Assembly (NCBI GenBank): GCA_963808545.1
Contig: CAWEGB010000012.1
Coordinates: 1-64,000 of the forward strand
DNA length: 64,000 bases
Direction of reading: 5' to 3'
From: JACVRW01 sp963808545
GTDB taxonomy: Bacteria > Actinomycetota > Thermoleophilia > Solirubrobacterales > Thermoleophilaceae
Shown: positions 34,836 to 46,051 of the stretch, one piece after another
How the letters are laid out: the number at the start of each line of letters is the position of its first letter
Numbering within the stretch: position 1 is the first letter of the stretch
Notes under the pieces: model-generated
The model's database searches: none
The model's input: the letters and a program-made list of their open reading frames with translations, nothing else
Told to the model about the DNA's origin: nothing
Program-made: the position numbers and the translations under genes

Positions 34836-35261
34836 TGCTGAAGGAGTTCCGCGACTTCATCCTGCGCGGCAACCTGGTGGAGCTCGCGGTGGCGGTGGTG
34901 ATCGGAACGGCGTTCGCGGCACTGGTGAGCGCGCTGGTGTCCAGCCTCATCACGCCGCTGATCGCGGCCATCGGCGGCCAGCCCGACTTCTCGGAGCTCG
35001 ATTTCACCATCAACGGGAGCACCTTCCGCTACGGCGTGTTCATCAACGCGCTGATCGCGTTCGTGATCATCGCGGCGGTGGTCTTCTTCTTCGTGGTCAA
35101 GCCGGTCAACCACCTGATGGACCGCCAGAAGACCGAGACGCCAGTGGGCGAGCGCACGCGCCAGGTGCCCGGAGTGCCGCAGCGAGATTCCCGTGCTGGC
35201 CAACCGCTGCGCCTTCTGCACCGCCGAGGTCGGGCCCGAGCCCGCGTCTGCGTCCGGGTAG
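34835..35261 (+). CDS. mscL: Large-conductance mechanosensitive channel with C-terminal zinc ribbon (one frameshift)
   Basis: Start in a TGATG overlap with the aminotransferase gene. 'MLKEFRDFILRGNLVELAVA' then 'VVIGTAFAALVSALVSSLITPL' (here split: first helix, pore-lining Gly/Ala pattern), a periplasmic loop, and second helix 'FVIIAAVVFFFVVKPVNHLM'. Near 35163 the reading shifts frame; the new frame gives 'CPECRSEIPVLANRCAFC' and stops at TAG 35259-35261. The Cys-X2-Cys...Cys-X2-Cys pattern is a zinc ribbon, known on MscL of several actinobacteria (recollection). Releases solutes on osmotic downshock. Confidence 0.9.
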
Positions 35262-35274
35262 GCTGCCCCTCCTC

Positions 35275-36339
35275 GTGGACAGCTACGACAGGATCGCCGA
35301 CCTTCCGCTGGAGATTGACACCCTCGGACTCGAGAGCCGCCAACTCGATCTGGGCGGGTTCATCCGCAAGACGACGCTGATCCACCTCACCGGCGCGGGC
35401 AAGGTCGGGGTGGGCGAGGACGTGGTCTACGACGCCCGCGACCACGACGTGCTGGAGGCCAACGGCGGCAAGATCGAGGTCACGGGTCGCTTCACGCTCG
35501 ACTCCTTCTCGCGCCACCTCGAGGACATCTCGCTGTGGCCCGAGGAGCCCGAGCGCCCCGACAGCTCACCCGACTACCGCCGCTGGGCCTTCGAGTCGGC
35601 CGCGCTCGACCTGGCGTTGCGCCAGGCCGGCCGCTCGCTGGCCGAGGTGCTCGAACGCGAGCCCCGGCCGCTCGACTACGTCGTCTCGATGCGGCTCACG
35701 GCGCCGGCCGAAGGGCAGCCCGAGACCACCGAGCGGCTCCAGGTGGTGCTCGAGCACTACCCGGGCACGCGCTTCAAGCTCGACCCGACCAACACCTGGA
35801 CGCCGGAGCTGGTCCAGGAGCTGGTGGACACGGGCGCGGTGGACTCGCTCGACCTCAAGGGCTGTTACAAGGGCACGCCGGTGGACGTGGAGACCGATCC
35901 CGAGCTCTACCGAATGGTCATCGAGGCCTTCCCCGACGCGTGGATCGAGGATCCCGACGTGACCGAGGAGACCCGGCCGGTGCTCGACCCGGTGAGCGAC
36001 CGCATCACCTGGGACGCCCCGATCCACTCGGTGGCCGACGTCCTCTCCCGTCCCTGGCCGCCGAAGATGGTCAACATCAAGCCGTCGCGCTTCGGACCGC
36101 TGAAGAATCTCTTCGCGATGTACGACTGGTGCGAGCGCGAAGGGGTGCGCGCCTACGGCGGGGGACAGACCGAGCTGGGGGTGGGCCGCGACCAGATCCA
36201 GTACCTCGCCTCGCTGTTCCATCCCGACACCCCCAACGACACCGCTCCGGGCGGCTTCAACCTGCCCGAGCTGCCCACCGACCTCCCCGCCAGTCCGATC
36301 GAGCCGCGGGTGGCGCCGTCGGGCTTCCGCTTTCTCTAG
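35275..36339 (+). CDS. Enolase-superfamily protein of unknown substrate
   Basis: 354 residues, GTG start 13 bp after mscL. The capping-domain part has 'GFIRKTTLIHLTGAGKVGVG'. Barrel motifs: 'TRFKLDPTNTW' (KxD), 'VDSLDLKGCYKG', 'WIEDPDVTEE', 'ITWDAPIHS' and 'MVNIKPSRFGPLKN', matching the order of metal-binding Asp/Glu residues and the acid/base Lys in the mandelate-racemase/MLE-type subgroup, then 'YGGGQTELGVGRDQIQYLAS'. The superfamily abstracts a proton alpha to a carboxylate. No sugar-acid or amino-acid-epimerase neighbours fix the reaction. Stops overlap the convergent GNAT gene. Confidence 0.75.
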   Translation: MDSYDRIADLPLEIDTLGLESRQLDLGGFIRKTTLIHLTGAGKVGVGEDVVYDARDHDVLEANGGKIEVTGRFTLDSFSRHLEDISLWPEEPERPDSSPDYRRWAFESAALDLALRQAGRSLAEVLEREPRPLDYVVSMRLTAPAEGQPETTERLQVVLEHYPGTRFKLDPTNTWTPELVQELVDTGAVDSLDLKGCYKGTPVDVETDPELYRMVIEAFPDAWIEDPDVTEETRPVLDPVSDRITWDAPIHSVADVLSRPWPPKMVNIKPSRFGPLKNLFAMYDWCEREGVRAYGGGQTELGVGRDQIQYLASLFHPDTPNDTAPGGFNLPELPTDLPASPIEPRVAPSGFRFL

Positions 36340-36821
36340 TGGTCGCCGTCGAAGCGCAGCTCGAGCTCGAGCTCGTCGACCAACGGGATCCCGTCGATGC
36401 CGATGGCGGGGATCTCGGGCTTGAGGCGGCGCGATTGCTCGAGCGCGTCGCGGTGCAGAGCCACGATGCGCATGCCGGCGCGCTGATAGAAGCGCAGGGC
36501 GGCGGTGTTGTCGTTGGTGGTCACCAGCCACAGCCTTTGGCAACGCCGGCGGCGGGCCTCTGCTGCAGCCGCGGCGAGCAGGGCGCCTCCCGCACCGAGT
36601 CCGGACTCGAAGGCGTCGACCGTGACCACTTCCATCTCCTGGTCTCGGATCTCGTAGCTGAGCGCCCCCACGAGCCGACCCTTGACACGCGCCACCAAGA
36701 CCGGGTGGCCCAGCGGCTCGTGCTCCCGTCCGCGGCTGACCACGCGCTCGCTGCCCCAGCGGCGCACGAACAATCCCCGCAGCTCCTCGCGCTCCTGCTC
36801 GGTGACCGGGCCCACGTCCAC
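36336..36821 (-). CDS. GNAT-family acetyltransferase
   Basis: 161 residues, GTG start. Acetyl-CoA motif 'LGAGGALLAAAAAEARRRRC' with 'QRLWLVTTNDNTAALRFYQ' and 'RAGMRIVALHRDALEQSRRL', the typical A and B motifs of GNAT enzymes. The N-terminal 'REELRGLFVRRWGSERVVSR' resembles small-molecule acetyltransferases. Substrate unknown. The start is only 11 bp from the divergent phospholipase-D-like start. Confidence 0.85.
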   Translation of the reverse strand: MDVGPVTEQEREELRGLFVRRWGSERVVSRGREHEPLGHPVLVARVKGRLVGALSYEIRDQEMEVVTVDAFESGLGAGGALLAAAAAEARRRRCQRLWLVTTNDNTAALRFYQRAGMRIVALHRDALEQSRRLKPEIPAIGIDGIPLVDELELELRFDGDH

Positions 36822-36832
36822 GACAGGGCATT

Positions 36833-37888
36833 GTGATCGACGTTCACACCCTGCACCCCGGGCGCCAGACGGTGCTGGAGATGGCCCAGCGCGTGGCGGG
36901 GTTTCTCGGCGAGGCCCGCGAGTCGCTCGATCTCGCCCTCTACGACGTGCGGCTGCCCGGCGAGCCGGGCGACGTGGTCGCCGGTGCGCTGCGCGACGCC
37001 ATGGGACGTGGGGTGCGAGTGCGAATCGCCTACAACGCCGACCACGACGAGCGCCAGTTCCCTCCGCCGCCGCGGACGGCGCCCGAGTTGCTCGAGGCGC
37101 AGCCCTTCGACACCAAGGGCGTCCCCGGGATTCCCGACCTGATGCACCACAAGTACGTGGTGCGAGACGGCGACTCGGTGTGGACCGGCTCCACCAACTG
37201 GACCACCGACTCGTGGACGATCCAGGAGAACCTGGTCATGACCGCTCGATCCGCTGAGCTGGCCGCCGAGTTCACTCAGAACTTCGACGAGCTGTGGCGC
37301 AGCGGAGACGTCTCGGACTCGGGCCACAGGGATCCGCGCCGAGTGGACCTCGGCGGACATGAGGCTCGCGCCTGGTTCACCCCCGGGCACGGCGAGGAGC
37401 TGTCCCAGCGCATCGCGCGGGCCATCGGCACCGCCCGCCGTCGCGTGCGCATCGCCTCGCCGGTGATCACCGCGGGTCCTGTGCTGGGCACGCTGGCCGA
37501 GGTGGCGGCGGAGGCGAGGGTGGACCTGCGCGGGGTGGTGGACCGAACGCAGATGGACGGCGTGGTCTACCAGTGGCGCACCAACGGCCGGTCCGCCTGG
37601 AAGATTCCGATCCTGGGCTCGGTGTTCGAGCACGCGGACTTCACGGGCAAGCAGTCGGTGCCGTGGACTCCCGAGTCGGTCCACGACTTCATGCACGCCA
37701 AGGTCACGGTCTGTGACGACGTCGTCTTCGCCGGCTCGTTCAACCTCTCGCGCTCCGGCGAGATGAACGCGGAGAACGTGCTCGAGGTGCACGACGCGGA
37801 GCTGGCCGAGCTGTTCGCCGGGTTCATCGACGAGGTGCGAGGGCGCTACGAGATCATGCCCGTGCCCGACGGTGGACGGCGGAGATGA
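36833..37888 (+). CDS. Phospholipase-D-like (HKD) protein
   Basis: 351 residues from GTG 36833; an internal ATG at 36881 would give a longer leader. Two HKD-type motifs: 'MHHKYVVRDGDSVWTGSTNW' (about 103-122) and 'FMHAKVTVCDDVVFAGSFNL' (about 286-305). In each the His-X-Lys is followed by the Gly-Ser-X-Asn element, so both half-sites look active. No signal peptide. The family covers phospholipases, cardiolipin synthases and nucleases; without membrane helices a cytoplasmic hydrolase or nuclease is more likely. The 3' end overlaps the convergent LOG gene by 35 bp. Confidence 0.82.
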   Translation: MIDVHTLHPGRQTVLEMAQRVAGFLGEARESLDLALYDVRLPGEPGDVVAGALRDAMGRGVRVRIAYNADHDERQFPPPPRTAPELLEAQPFDTKGVPGIPDLMHHKYVVRDGDSVWTGSTNWTTDSWTIQENLVMTARSAELAAEFTQNFDELWRSGDVSDSGHRDPRRVDLGGHEARAWFTPGHGEELSQRIARAIGTARRRVRIASPVITAGPVLGTLAEVAAEARVDLRGVVDRTQMDGVVYQWRTNGRSAWKIPILGSVFEHADFTGKQSVPWTPESVHDFMHAKVTVCDDVVFAGSFNLSRSGEMNAENVLEVHDAELAELFAGFIDEVRGRYEIMPVPDGGRRR

Positions 37889-38574
37889 GCGTGTCGCGCA
37901 CCTCGACCGGATCATCGGTCAGGCGAAACAGGTCGAGATCTCCGGGAGAGATCTTCCCGTCGGCCAGCAGGCGTTCGCGCAGCCAGTCCACCAGTCCCTG
38001 CCAGTAGCCCGTTCCCACGAGCACGATCGGGAAGGCCGAGATCTTGTCGGTCTGCACGAGCGTGAGCGCCTCGAACAGCTCGTCCATCGTGCCGAAGCCG
38101 CCCGGGAAGACGACGAAGGCGCTGGCGTAGCGCACGAACATGATCTTGCGCGCGAAGAAGTAGTGGAACTCGAGCTCGATGTCGCAGTAGGGGTTGGCTC
38201 CCTGCTCGAAGGGCAGCTCGATGTTGAGGCCGATGGAGAGGGCGCCCGCGTCGCGCGCGCCGCGGTTGGCGGCCTCCATGGCCCCGGGCCCTCCGCCGGT
38301 GATCACGGCCATGCCGCTCTCGCCGACGAGCTTGGCGGTGCGGCGAGCCAGCGCGTACTCGGGATGGTCCTCGGGCGTGCGCGCGGAGCCGAAGAAGGAT
38401 GCCGCGGCGCCCACCGGAGCCATGCGCCTCGAAGCCGGCGCGCAGCTCGCCGGCGATGCGCTCCAGCCGGTCGCCGTCCGTGAGGGTGGAGACGACCGCG
38501 TCCTCTTGGGCCTCGATCAGCTCCTCGTCGAGGGTCTGCGGCATGCGAGGCTCGGAGCCACGGACTTCGTCCAT
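37854..38574 (-). CDS. LOG-family / TIGR00730 nucleotide phosphoribohydrolase (one frameshift)
   Basis: From ATG 38574 'MDEVRGSEPRMPQTLDEELI' to 'ERIAGELRAGFEA', then one base shift near 38418-38424 into 'APVGAAASFFGSARTPEDHP'. Signature motifs are intact: 'VITGGGPGAMEAANRGA' and 'VVFPGGFGTMDELFEAL' (GGxGTxxE). The family cleaves cytokinin or AMP riboside 5'-monophosphates; its bacterial housekeeping role is unsettled. It lies 34 bp downstream of the M14 peptidase gene on the same strand. Confidence 0.86.
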
Positions 38575-38608
38575 GACCCCGAGCCTAGTCTCCTCCCCCA
38601 GGAGAGCT

Positions 38609-41185
38609 TTAGGGCGCTCGGAAGGCGATCGTCCCCACGCCGGCCTTCTCGAGCGCCTGCGGCAGACGGCGCGCGAAGGGGTGCTCGTCGGCCGTGAGAC
38701 CGCGCGGGTTGGCGATCACGAACGCCACCTTGCTCCGGCTGCGGGTTGCGTCGTAGGACGCGCCCACGCGGTTCAGCACGGCGGCCGCTTGCTTGGCGCT
38801 CGCCCTGGTCACCGAGAGCCTGATGCTCGTGCTGCCACCGCTCAGCTTGCGAGCCGCGCGCCGGGCACGAACCTCGAGTGCCTTCCTGCCTCCGGTTCCT
38901 GCCGCCGCCGCCCGTGCCGCGGATAGATCCGCTCCGAGGATGGCGTTGCGCAGGATCTTCTGGAAGCCGGTGGTGAAGCCGCGGAAGTTCGGCTCGACCG
39001 AGAACACGGTGGCCCGGCCCGAGCCCACGGGCTCGTCGACCACCGCGGCCGTTTCGCCCAGTTCCTCGGCGTCAAGAGCGAAGCCCGAGATGAACCAGTC
39101 GCCGCTGTCCACCGGCGGGAACTCCACGGCCACCTGGTCGGGCGACGAGGCCCGCATCACCGAGTCGTACTCGTAGAACGCGTAGGCGTGCCGGCCGACG
39201 CCGCGGCGCAGCGGGCTGTCCTGGTTCACACGGACACGGAACAGGGTGCCCGGGACCTCGGAGGTCGGATCGGCCAGGGTCACGGTGCTCAGCCCCAGCA
39301 GCGTGGCCAGCCGCGTGCCCTCGGCCCAGCTGATCCAGTGACCGCCGCCGTTGGCCCAGTCGCGGACGGCCTGGACGCCGGCCGGTCCGAGCTCGGTCAC
39401 AGCGGTGCCGCCGTCACCCTCGGGATAGTCCTCGTCGGGCGCGGTGGCGTCCGGCACGACCACCACGTCGTAGTCGGCCAGCGCGCCGGCCGCGACCTCG
39501 GCGGTGGTGACCGCGGTGTAGGACGCGCCCCAGCGCTTCTCGAACAGCCAGCGCAACCAGCCGGCGGACTCGATCGCCGCGGTGGAGTCCGCGGACAGCT
39601 GCCACAGGGCGACGCGTGGGGCGTCACCGGGCCACGGATCCACGCCCGGATCGTCCAGCTCGCCAACGCCACGCGCGTCCACCCGCAGCCGCTCGCCCGA
39701 GTAGCCGCCGCGCACGTTGAACAGCAGAGGCTGGCTCCAGGCGGTCACGTCGTAGAAGTACGGGAACGGCGTGTACGTGTCCTCGTGCAGCATGGCCTGA
39801 ACCCAGTGCTTCTGCTGCTGGGCCATGGGCACGTACCACGTGCCGGCCGGCATGTACTGCCTGCGCGTCTCGCGCCCGTAGGGCGTGAAGTCGGGCACCC
39901 AGCGGCCACGTCGCAGTTGGTACACCTCCACGTCCATCCGCTGCAGGCGCCGGACCATCTCCTCGACCTCGTCCTGCTTGGCGGCCCGGCGGTCGGTGAT
40001 CCAGTAGTGGCGCAGCTCGATGTCGGGGACCTGGGTGGCGATCTCCTGAGGATTGCCGTCGATGTCCACCTCGTTGATCAGCTCGTTGGGCTCGAGGAAG
40101 CCGTCGCGGCCCTGCAGGTAGGCCTCGCGCCAGGCGCCCGCCCATTCCTCGAGCAGCGACTGCTTGCGCACGGCCGCCGCCGAGAGGGAGACCCACTGGG
40201 TCAGGTACTGCTCGTAGGCGCGCCGCTCGATCGGGTCGCCGCTGGCCTTCTCGTACGTCATGCCGGCCGAGATGAAGCCGGTGGCAGGCACGGTGTCGCC
40301 GTAGCCCATGTAGAACAGGTCGTAGACGTCCCGGTTGAAGTAAGGGATGCCCTGCCGGTCGAACTCGGCCTGCATCGACGCGCCGTAGACGTTGTTGATC
40401 CAGTTCACCGATTCGTCGGTGATCTCGTGGTAGACCGGATCGGCGTTCGGCGGGAAGAAGTAGGTCGCCCGGCCCATCTCGTGCGCGTCGATGAACAGCG
40501 GACTCGGGTACTCGCGCAGGAACTCGACCTTGCCGTCGGTCTCGGGCTGGGTGCGCGCGAACCAGTCGCGGTTCATGTCGAACCCATAGAAGTTGCGGCG
40601 GGTGTCCGCCTCGCGGCCGTCCGGGTTCTGGATCGGCAGCAGCACGACGATCGAGTTGTCGAGGATCTGCCGGGCCGCGCAGTCGTCGCGGTCGGCGAGC
40701 TCGTAGAGCACGCGCATGGATGCGTCGGTGCCCGACTCCTCGCCGCCGTGGACGTTGGAGGCGATCCAGAGGATGGCGGGATAGCGACGGGCGATCTGTC
40801 GCGCCTGAGCTGCCGTGGTGCTCGGGTCGCGCAGGGTCTGGGCCGCGCGCTTGATGTCGCGCAGCGCCCGACGGCCGAGCTGATCCGGCTGACCCACGAT
40901 GGCCCAGCGCAGCTCGCGTCCCTCCTGCGAGGTCTGATCGAGCGCGCCGGTGATGACACGCTCGCTCGCCGCGTCCACCGCGTCCATATAGGCGTACGCC
41001 TGATCGGTGGTCACCTCGCCGTTCTCGCCTCCGGGCGTGGGCACGACCTCGGCGAGCGTCGGCACCTGGCCGCGGAACTCCGGCGGCGTCTGCGTCGGGT
41101 CGCAGGCGGTCTGGGCCGCGGCGGGAGCGGCGGTGAACGCCGTGACGGCCACTGCGGCCAGGACGGCGGAGCGCAAACGGGTCAA
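38609..41185 (-). CDS. Secreted M14-family zinc carboxypeptidase, large
   Basis: 858 residues. Sec signal 1-25 ('AAVAVTAFTAAPAAAQ'). Zinc ligands in 'ASNVHGGEESGTD' (His about 146, Glu about 149) and 'LFIDAHEMGRATYF' (His about 235); 'QNPDGREADTRRNFYGFDMN' and 'RDW' bind the C-terminal carboxylate. The peptidase domain fills about residues 50-400. The remaining 450 residues hold a DJ-1/glutaminase-like segment ('YDVVVVPDATAPDEDYPEG', 'GHWISWAEGTRLATLLG'), as in M14 peptidases with a C-terminal GATase-like domain. Extracellular digestion of peptides is the likely role. Intact in this sequence. Confidence 0.92.
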   Translation of the reverse strand: MTRLRSAVLAAVAVTAFTAAPAAAQTACDPTQTPPEFRGQVPTLAEVVPTPGGENGEVTTDQAYAYMDAVDAASERVITGALDQTSQEGRELRWAIVGQPDQLGRRALRDIKRAAQTLRDPSTTAAQARQIARRYPAILWIASNVHGGEESGTDASMRVLYELADRDDCAARQILDNSIVVLLPIQNPDGREADTRRNFYGFDMNRDWFARTQPETDGKVEFLREYPSPLFIDAHEMGRATYFFPPNADPVYHEITDESVNWINNVYGASMQAEFDRQGIPYFNRDVYDLFYMGYGDTVPATGFISAGMTYEKASGDPIERRAYEQYLTQWVSLSAAAVRKQSLLEEWAGAWREAYLQGRDGFLEPNELINEVDIDGNPQEIATQVPDIELRHYWITDRRAAKQDEVEEMVRRLQRMDVEVYQLRRGRWVPDFTPYGRETRRQYMPAGTWYVPMAQQQKHWVQAMLHEDTYTPFPYFYDVTAWSQPLLFNVRGGYSGERLRVDARGVGELDDPGVDPWPGDAPRVALWQLSADSTAAIESAGWLRWLFEKRWGASYTAVTTAEVAAGALADYDVVVVPDATAPDEDYPEGDGGTAVTELGPAGVQAVRDWANGGGHWISWAEGTRLATLLGLSTVTLADPTSEVPGTLFRVRVNQDSPLRRGVGRHAYAFYEYDSVMRASSPDQVAVEFPPVDSGDWFISGFALDAEELGETAAVVDEPVGSGRATVFSVEPNFRGFTTGFQKILRNAILGADLSAARAAAAGTGGRKALEVRARRAARKLSGGSTSIRLSVTRASAKQAAAVLNRVGASYDATRSRSKVAFVIANPRGLTADEHPFARRLPQALEKAGVGTIAFRAP

Positions 41186-41250
41186 GGTTTCTCTCCTCGG
41201 CGAGACGGAACGATCCGGTTGGCCTTACCCGGGATGGGCCGATTCGATGT

Positions 41251-41644
<394 letters not shown>

Positions 41645-41704
41645 CGAAGCTGTCGGCCGCTCACCGGGCGGGCGCCGCGCGCACGCCTGCCCGGGAGCGG
41701 TCGG

Positions 41705-42001
41705 CTAGAGCTGGGTGGACTCCTCCTGTCCGCCCTGGCCGTTCTTCTCCGGGCAGTCCCCGCGGTCGCCTTCGCCGCGGTTCTGCTGCCCGTCCTCGGG
41801 CGTGGTCGACTGGACCGGAATCGAGCTCGGCGAGTTGCCGTCGCCGACCGCCGAGCCGTCCGACCCCGACCCTGCCAGCGCGGCGCCCGCCGGCACCGCC
41901 GCCAGCACTCCGGCCGCCAGCAGCGCGACCGCCACACGGCGTCCGCGCCGCGGGCTTTCGCCCGACTCGTGGTCTGCGTTGTATGTGGGTCGTTCATCCA
42001 T
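41705..42001 (-). CDS. Small secreted or membrane-anchored acidic protein
   Basis: 98 residues from ATG 42001 ('MDERPTYNADHESGESPRRG'); an ATG three codons upstream is also possible. After an Arg stretch comes a hydrophobic segment ('RRVAVALLAAGVLAAVPAGA'), then a Gly/Ser/Asp/Gln-rich tail with 'DRGDCPEKNGQGGQEES'. A single Cys in 'DCPEK' suggests lipid-free secretion or metal/thiol chemistry. It follows the E2 gene (57-bp gap) on the same strand. Unknown function. Confidence 0.6.
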   Translation of the reverse strand: MDERPTYNADHESGESPRRGRRVAVALLAAGVLAAVPAGAALAGSGSDGSAVGDGNSPSSIPVQSTTPEDGQQNRGEGDRGDCPEKNGQGGQEESTQL

Positions 42002-42057
42002 GCGCAGCACCCTAAGAAGGGCGATGTCAACGCCGGATAACGGCCCTTAGGGTCGTC

Positions 42058-43587
<1,530 letters not shown>

Positions 43588-43600
43588 GAGCTGGGTTCTC

Positions 43601-44584
43601 CTAGAGGTCGCGGAAGGTGGCGATGGCCGCCTGCACCACGTGCTCCTCGTGCGGGAAGGCGGCCTGCTCGAGGGGCTTGGAGTACGGCATCGGCACGTCG
43701 GCGCCGGTCACCCGCTGAACCGGCGCGTCGAGCCAGTCGAAGGCCTGCTCCTGAATCAGGGCGGCGAGGTTGGCGCCCACGCCGCCGTGAGGCCAGCCCT
43801 CCTCGACGATCACAGCGCGGTTGGTCTTCTTGACCGAGTCCAGGATGGTGTCGAGGTCGAGCGGGCGCAGCGTCCGCGGGTCGATCACCTCGGCCTCGAT
43901 CTCGTGCTCCTCGGCCAGGGCGTCGGCGGCCTTGAGGGCGGTGACGGCCATGCGCGAGATGCCGATCACGGTCACGTCGTCGCCTTCGCGGCGAATGGCG
44001 GCCTCGCCGAAGCGCATCGGCCCACCGTTCTCCGGGACCTCGCCGCGCTGACCGTAGAGCGTCTCGTGCTCGATGAAGATCACCGGGTTGTCGTCCTTGA
44101 TCGCCGCCTTGAGGAGCCCCTTGGCGTCGGCCGGCGTGGACGGCGCGGCCACAAGCAGGCCGGGCACGTGCAGGAAGAAGGCCTCGAAGGAGTGTGAGTG
44201 CGTGGGGCCGAGCTGGTGGCCCGCGCCCTGCGGCATGCGGATGACCATCGGCACGCTCACCTGGCCGCCGAACATGTAACGGATCGCGGCGGCGTGGTTG
44301 ACGATCTGGTCCATCGCGAGGAGAGAGAAGTTGATGGTCATCAGCTCCACCACCGGACGCAGGCCGATCATCGCTGAGCCCACTCCCATGCCGACGATCG
44401 TGTTCTCCGAGATCGGCGTGTCGCGCACGCGCTTCTCGCCGAACTCCTCGAGCAGGCCGGCCGTGACCTTGAACGCACCCTGGAAGACGCCGATGTCCTC
44501 ACCCATGATGAAGACGTTCTCGTCGGCCTCCATCTCCTCGCGAAGCGCCTGATTGAGCGCCTCGCGGTAGCGCATGGTGGGCAT
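43601..44584 (-). CDS. pdhB: 2-oxoacid (pyruvate) dehydrogenase E1 beta subunit
   Basis: 327 residues from ATG 44584, overlapping the E1alpha stop (TGATG). 'ENVFIMGEDIGVFQGAFKVT', 'GEKRVRDTPISENTIVGMGV', 'IRMPQGAGHQLGPTHSHSFE', the K-ion/TPP-interface 'VPGLLVAAPSTPADAKGLL' and 'AVIVEEGWPHGGVGANLAAL' are typical of the beta subunit of alpha2beta2 E1. Forms the thiamine-diphosphate enzyme with the alpha subunit. The symbol assumes pyruvate as substrate; branched-chain 2-oxoacids are possible. Confidence 0.93.
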   Translation of the reverse strand: MPTMRYREALNQALREEMEADENVFIMGEDIGVFQGAFKVTAGLLEEFGEKRVRDTPISENTIVGMGVGSAMIGLRPVVELMTINFSLLAMDQIVNHAAAIRYMFGGQVSVPMVIRMPQGAGHQLGPTHSHSFEAFFLHVPGLLVAAPSTPADAKGLLKAAIKDDNPVIFIEHETLYGQRGEVPENGGPMRFGEAAIRREGDDVTVIGISRMAVTALKAADALAEEHEIEAEVIDPRTLRPLDLDTILDSVKKTNRAVIVEEGWPHGGVGANLAALIQEQAFDWLDAPVQRVTGADVPMPYSKPLEQAAFPHEEHVVQAAIATFRDL

Positions 44585-45987
44585 CAGTCGCCGCCGCCCT
44601 CGTTGTCGCGGTCGTCGGCCTCGGGCTCGCCCTCGCCGCTGGCTTCCTTGCCGCCCTCGGCCGACGCCTCGGTGTCGTCGGCCTCCTCGTCCTCGCCGGC
44701 GCCCGGGCCCTGCTGGCTGCCCTCTTCGTCCTGATCCTTGGGCGAGCCGCCCTTGCGCGACTTGCGGTCGCCGACGTTCGCGTAGGCCGCGCCCTTCTCC
44801 GCGAGCTCGTGCGGGATCTCGCCGGCCTCGCGCTCGCGCTCGCCGCGGTGGACCTCCGGGCTGCGCTCGTCCACGGTCCACCATGCCGGCACGTCCTCGG
44901 CGAAGTCGTAGATGTCGTCGTAGAGGGAGTCGAGGTCGGGGAACGGTGAGGAGTCGGCGAACTTCACCGCTTCGTCCACACGCCCGACGGCCTCTTCGTC
45001 GAGCCTGTCGACGTCCTCCTGGCTCATAACGTCCTCGTCCACCAGCCGCTTGGCGAAGGCCTTGATCGGGTCGCGCTCCCGCCACTCCTCGACTTCTTCC
45101 TTGGAGCGGTACTCCTCGGGGTCGGCCATCGAGTGGCCGCGGTACCGGTAGGTGACAGCCTCCACCAGCTGCGGCTGGCGCTCCTCGCGGGCGCACCGCA
45201 GCGCATCGGTCACCACCGAGTGGACGTCGAGCACGTCCATCCCGTCGCAGCGTGTGCCGGGCACACCGAAGCCCTCCGACTTGAGCGACAGATCCGTCAC
45301 CGCCGAGTGACGGTGGAGCGCCGTTCCCATGCCGAACTGGTTGTTGATGATCAGGAAGACCACCGGCAGCTTCCAGAGGGCGGCGAGGTTCATGGTCTCG
45401 CCGAAGGTGCCCTGGTTGGTGGCACCGTCGCCCATCATCGAGAGGATCGCGTCCTCGGTCTCGGAGTAGTCACACGCGAGCGCGACCCCCGCGGACAGGG
45501 GAAGGCTGCCGCCGACGATGCCGTAGCCGCCGAGGAAGCGCTTCTCCCAGTCGAACAGGTGCATCGACCCGCCACGGCCCTTCGAGCACCCGTCGACGCG
45601 GCCGAAGAGCTCGGCCATCACGGCGTTCGGTGAGGTGCCGCGGGCCAGCGCCTGACCGTGCTCGCGGTAGGTGGACATCAGATAGTCGGTCTCGCGCAGC
45701 GCCTGGGTGGCGCCGACCACGGTGGCCTCCTCGCCGATGCACAGGTGGAGGAAGCCGCCGATCTTCGCCTTCGCGTACATCTCGCCCGCGCGCTCCTCGA
45801 AGCGGCGGATGAGCATCATCTTCTCCAGAACTGCGCGCGTGGTGTCGGCGTCCGGCAGGTCGTGCTTGACCTCACCGAACCCGATCTTCTCGGCGCCCGG
45901 TACCTCGGACGGGGCGTCGGCCCCGTTGTCCTTCTCCTTCCGGGCCTTGGCGCCTTTGCCGGCCTTCGTAGCGTCCTTGGTCGCCAT
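44584..45987 (-). CDS. pdhA: 2-oxoacid (pyruvate) dehydrogenase E1 alpha subunit with acidic tail
   Basis: 467 residues from ATG 45987 (longer upstream frame rejected: it runs antisense through the DsbA-like gene). 'MMLIRRFEERAGEMYAKAKI', 'GGFLHLCIGEEA', TPP/Mg motif 'MMGDGATNQGTFGETMNLAA' to 'FLIINNQFGMGT', and the phosphorylation-loop-like 'YRYRGHSMADPEEYRSKEE'. The catalytic region ends near residue 365; about 100 further residues are charged, finishing in a Glu/Asp/Gly tail ('DTEASAEGGKEASGEGE'). The family is normally 320-370 residues, so the tail is extra. First gene of the complex operon. Confidence 0.92.
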   Translation of the reverse strand: MATKDATKAGKGAKARKEKDNGADAPSEVPGAEKIGFGEVKHDLPDADTTRAVLEKMMLIRRFEERAGEMYAKAKIGGFLHLCIGEEATVVGATQALRETDYLMSTYREHGQALARGTSPNAVMAELFGRVDGCSKGRGGSMHLFDWEKRFLGGYGIVGGSLPLSAGVALACDYSETEDAILSMMGDGATNQGTFGETMNLAALWKLPVVFLIINNQFGMGTALHRHSAVTDLSLKSEGFGVPGTRCDGMDVLDVHSVVTDALRCAREERQPQLVEAVTYRYRGHSMADPEEYRSKEEVEEWRERDPIKAFAKRLVDEDVMSQEDVDRLDEEAVGRVDEAVKFADSSPFPDLDSLYDDIYDFAEDVPAWWTVDERSPEVHRGEREREAGEIPHELAEKGAAYANVGDRKSRKGGSPKDQDEEGSQQGPGAGEDEEADDTEASAEGGKEASGEGEPEADDRDNEGGGD

Positions 45988-46051
45988 TGGTCGGACTGTA
46001 CCCGGTGCAGGTCGTATTGAAGACGGCAGGGCGCGGCTTAGCGCGCGAAGG

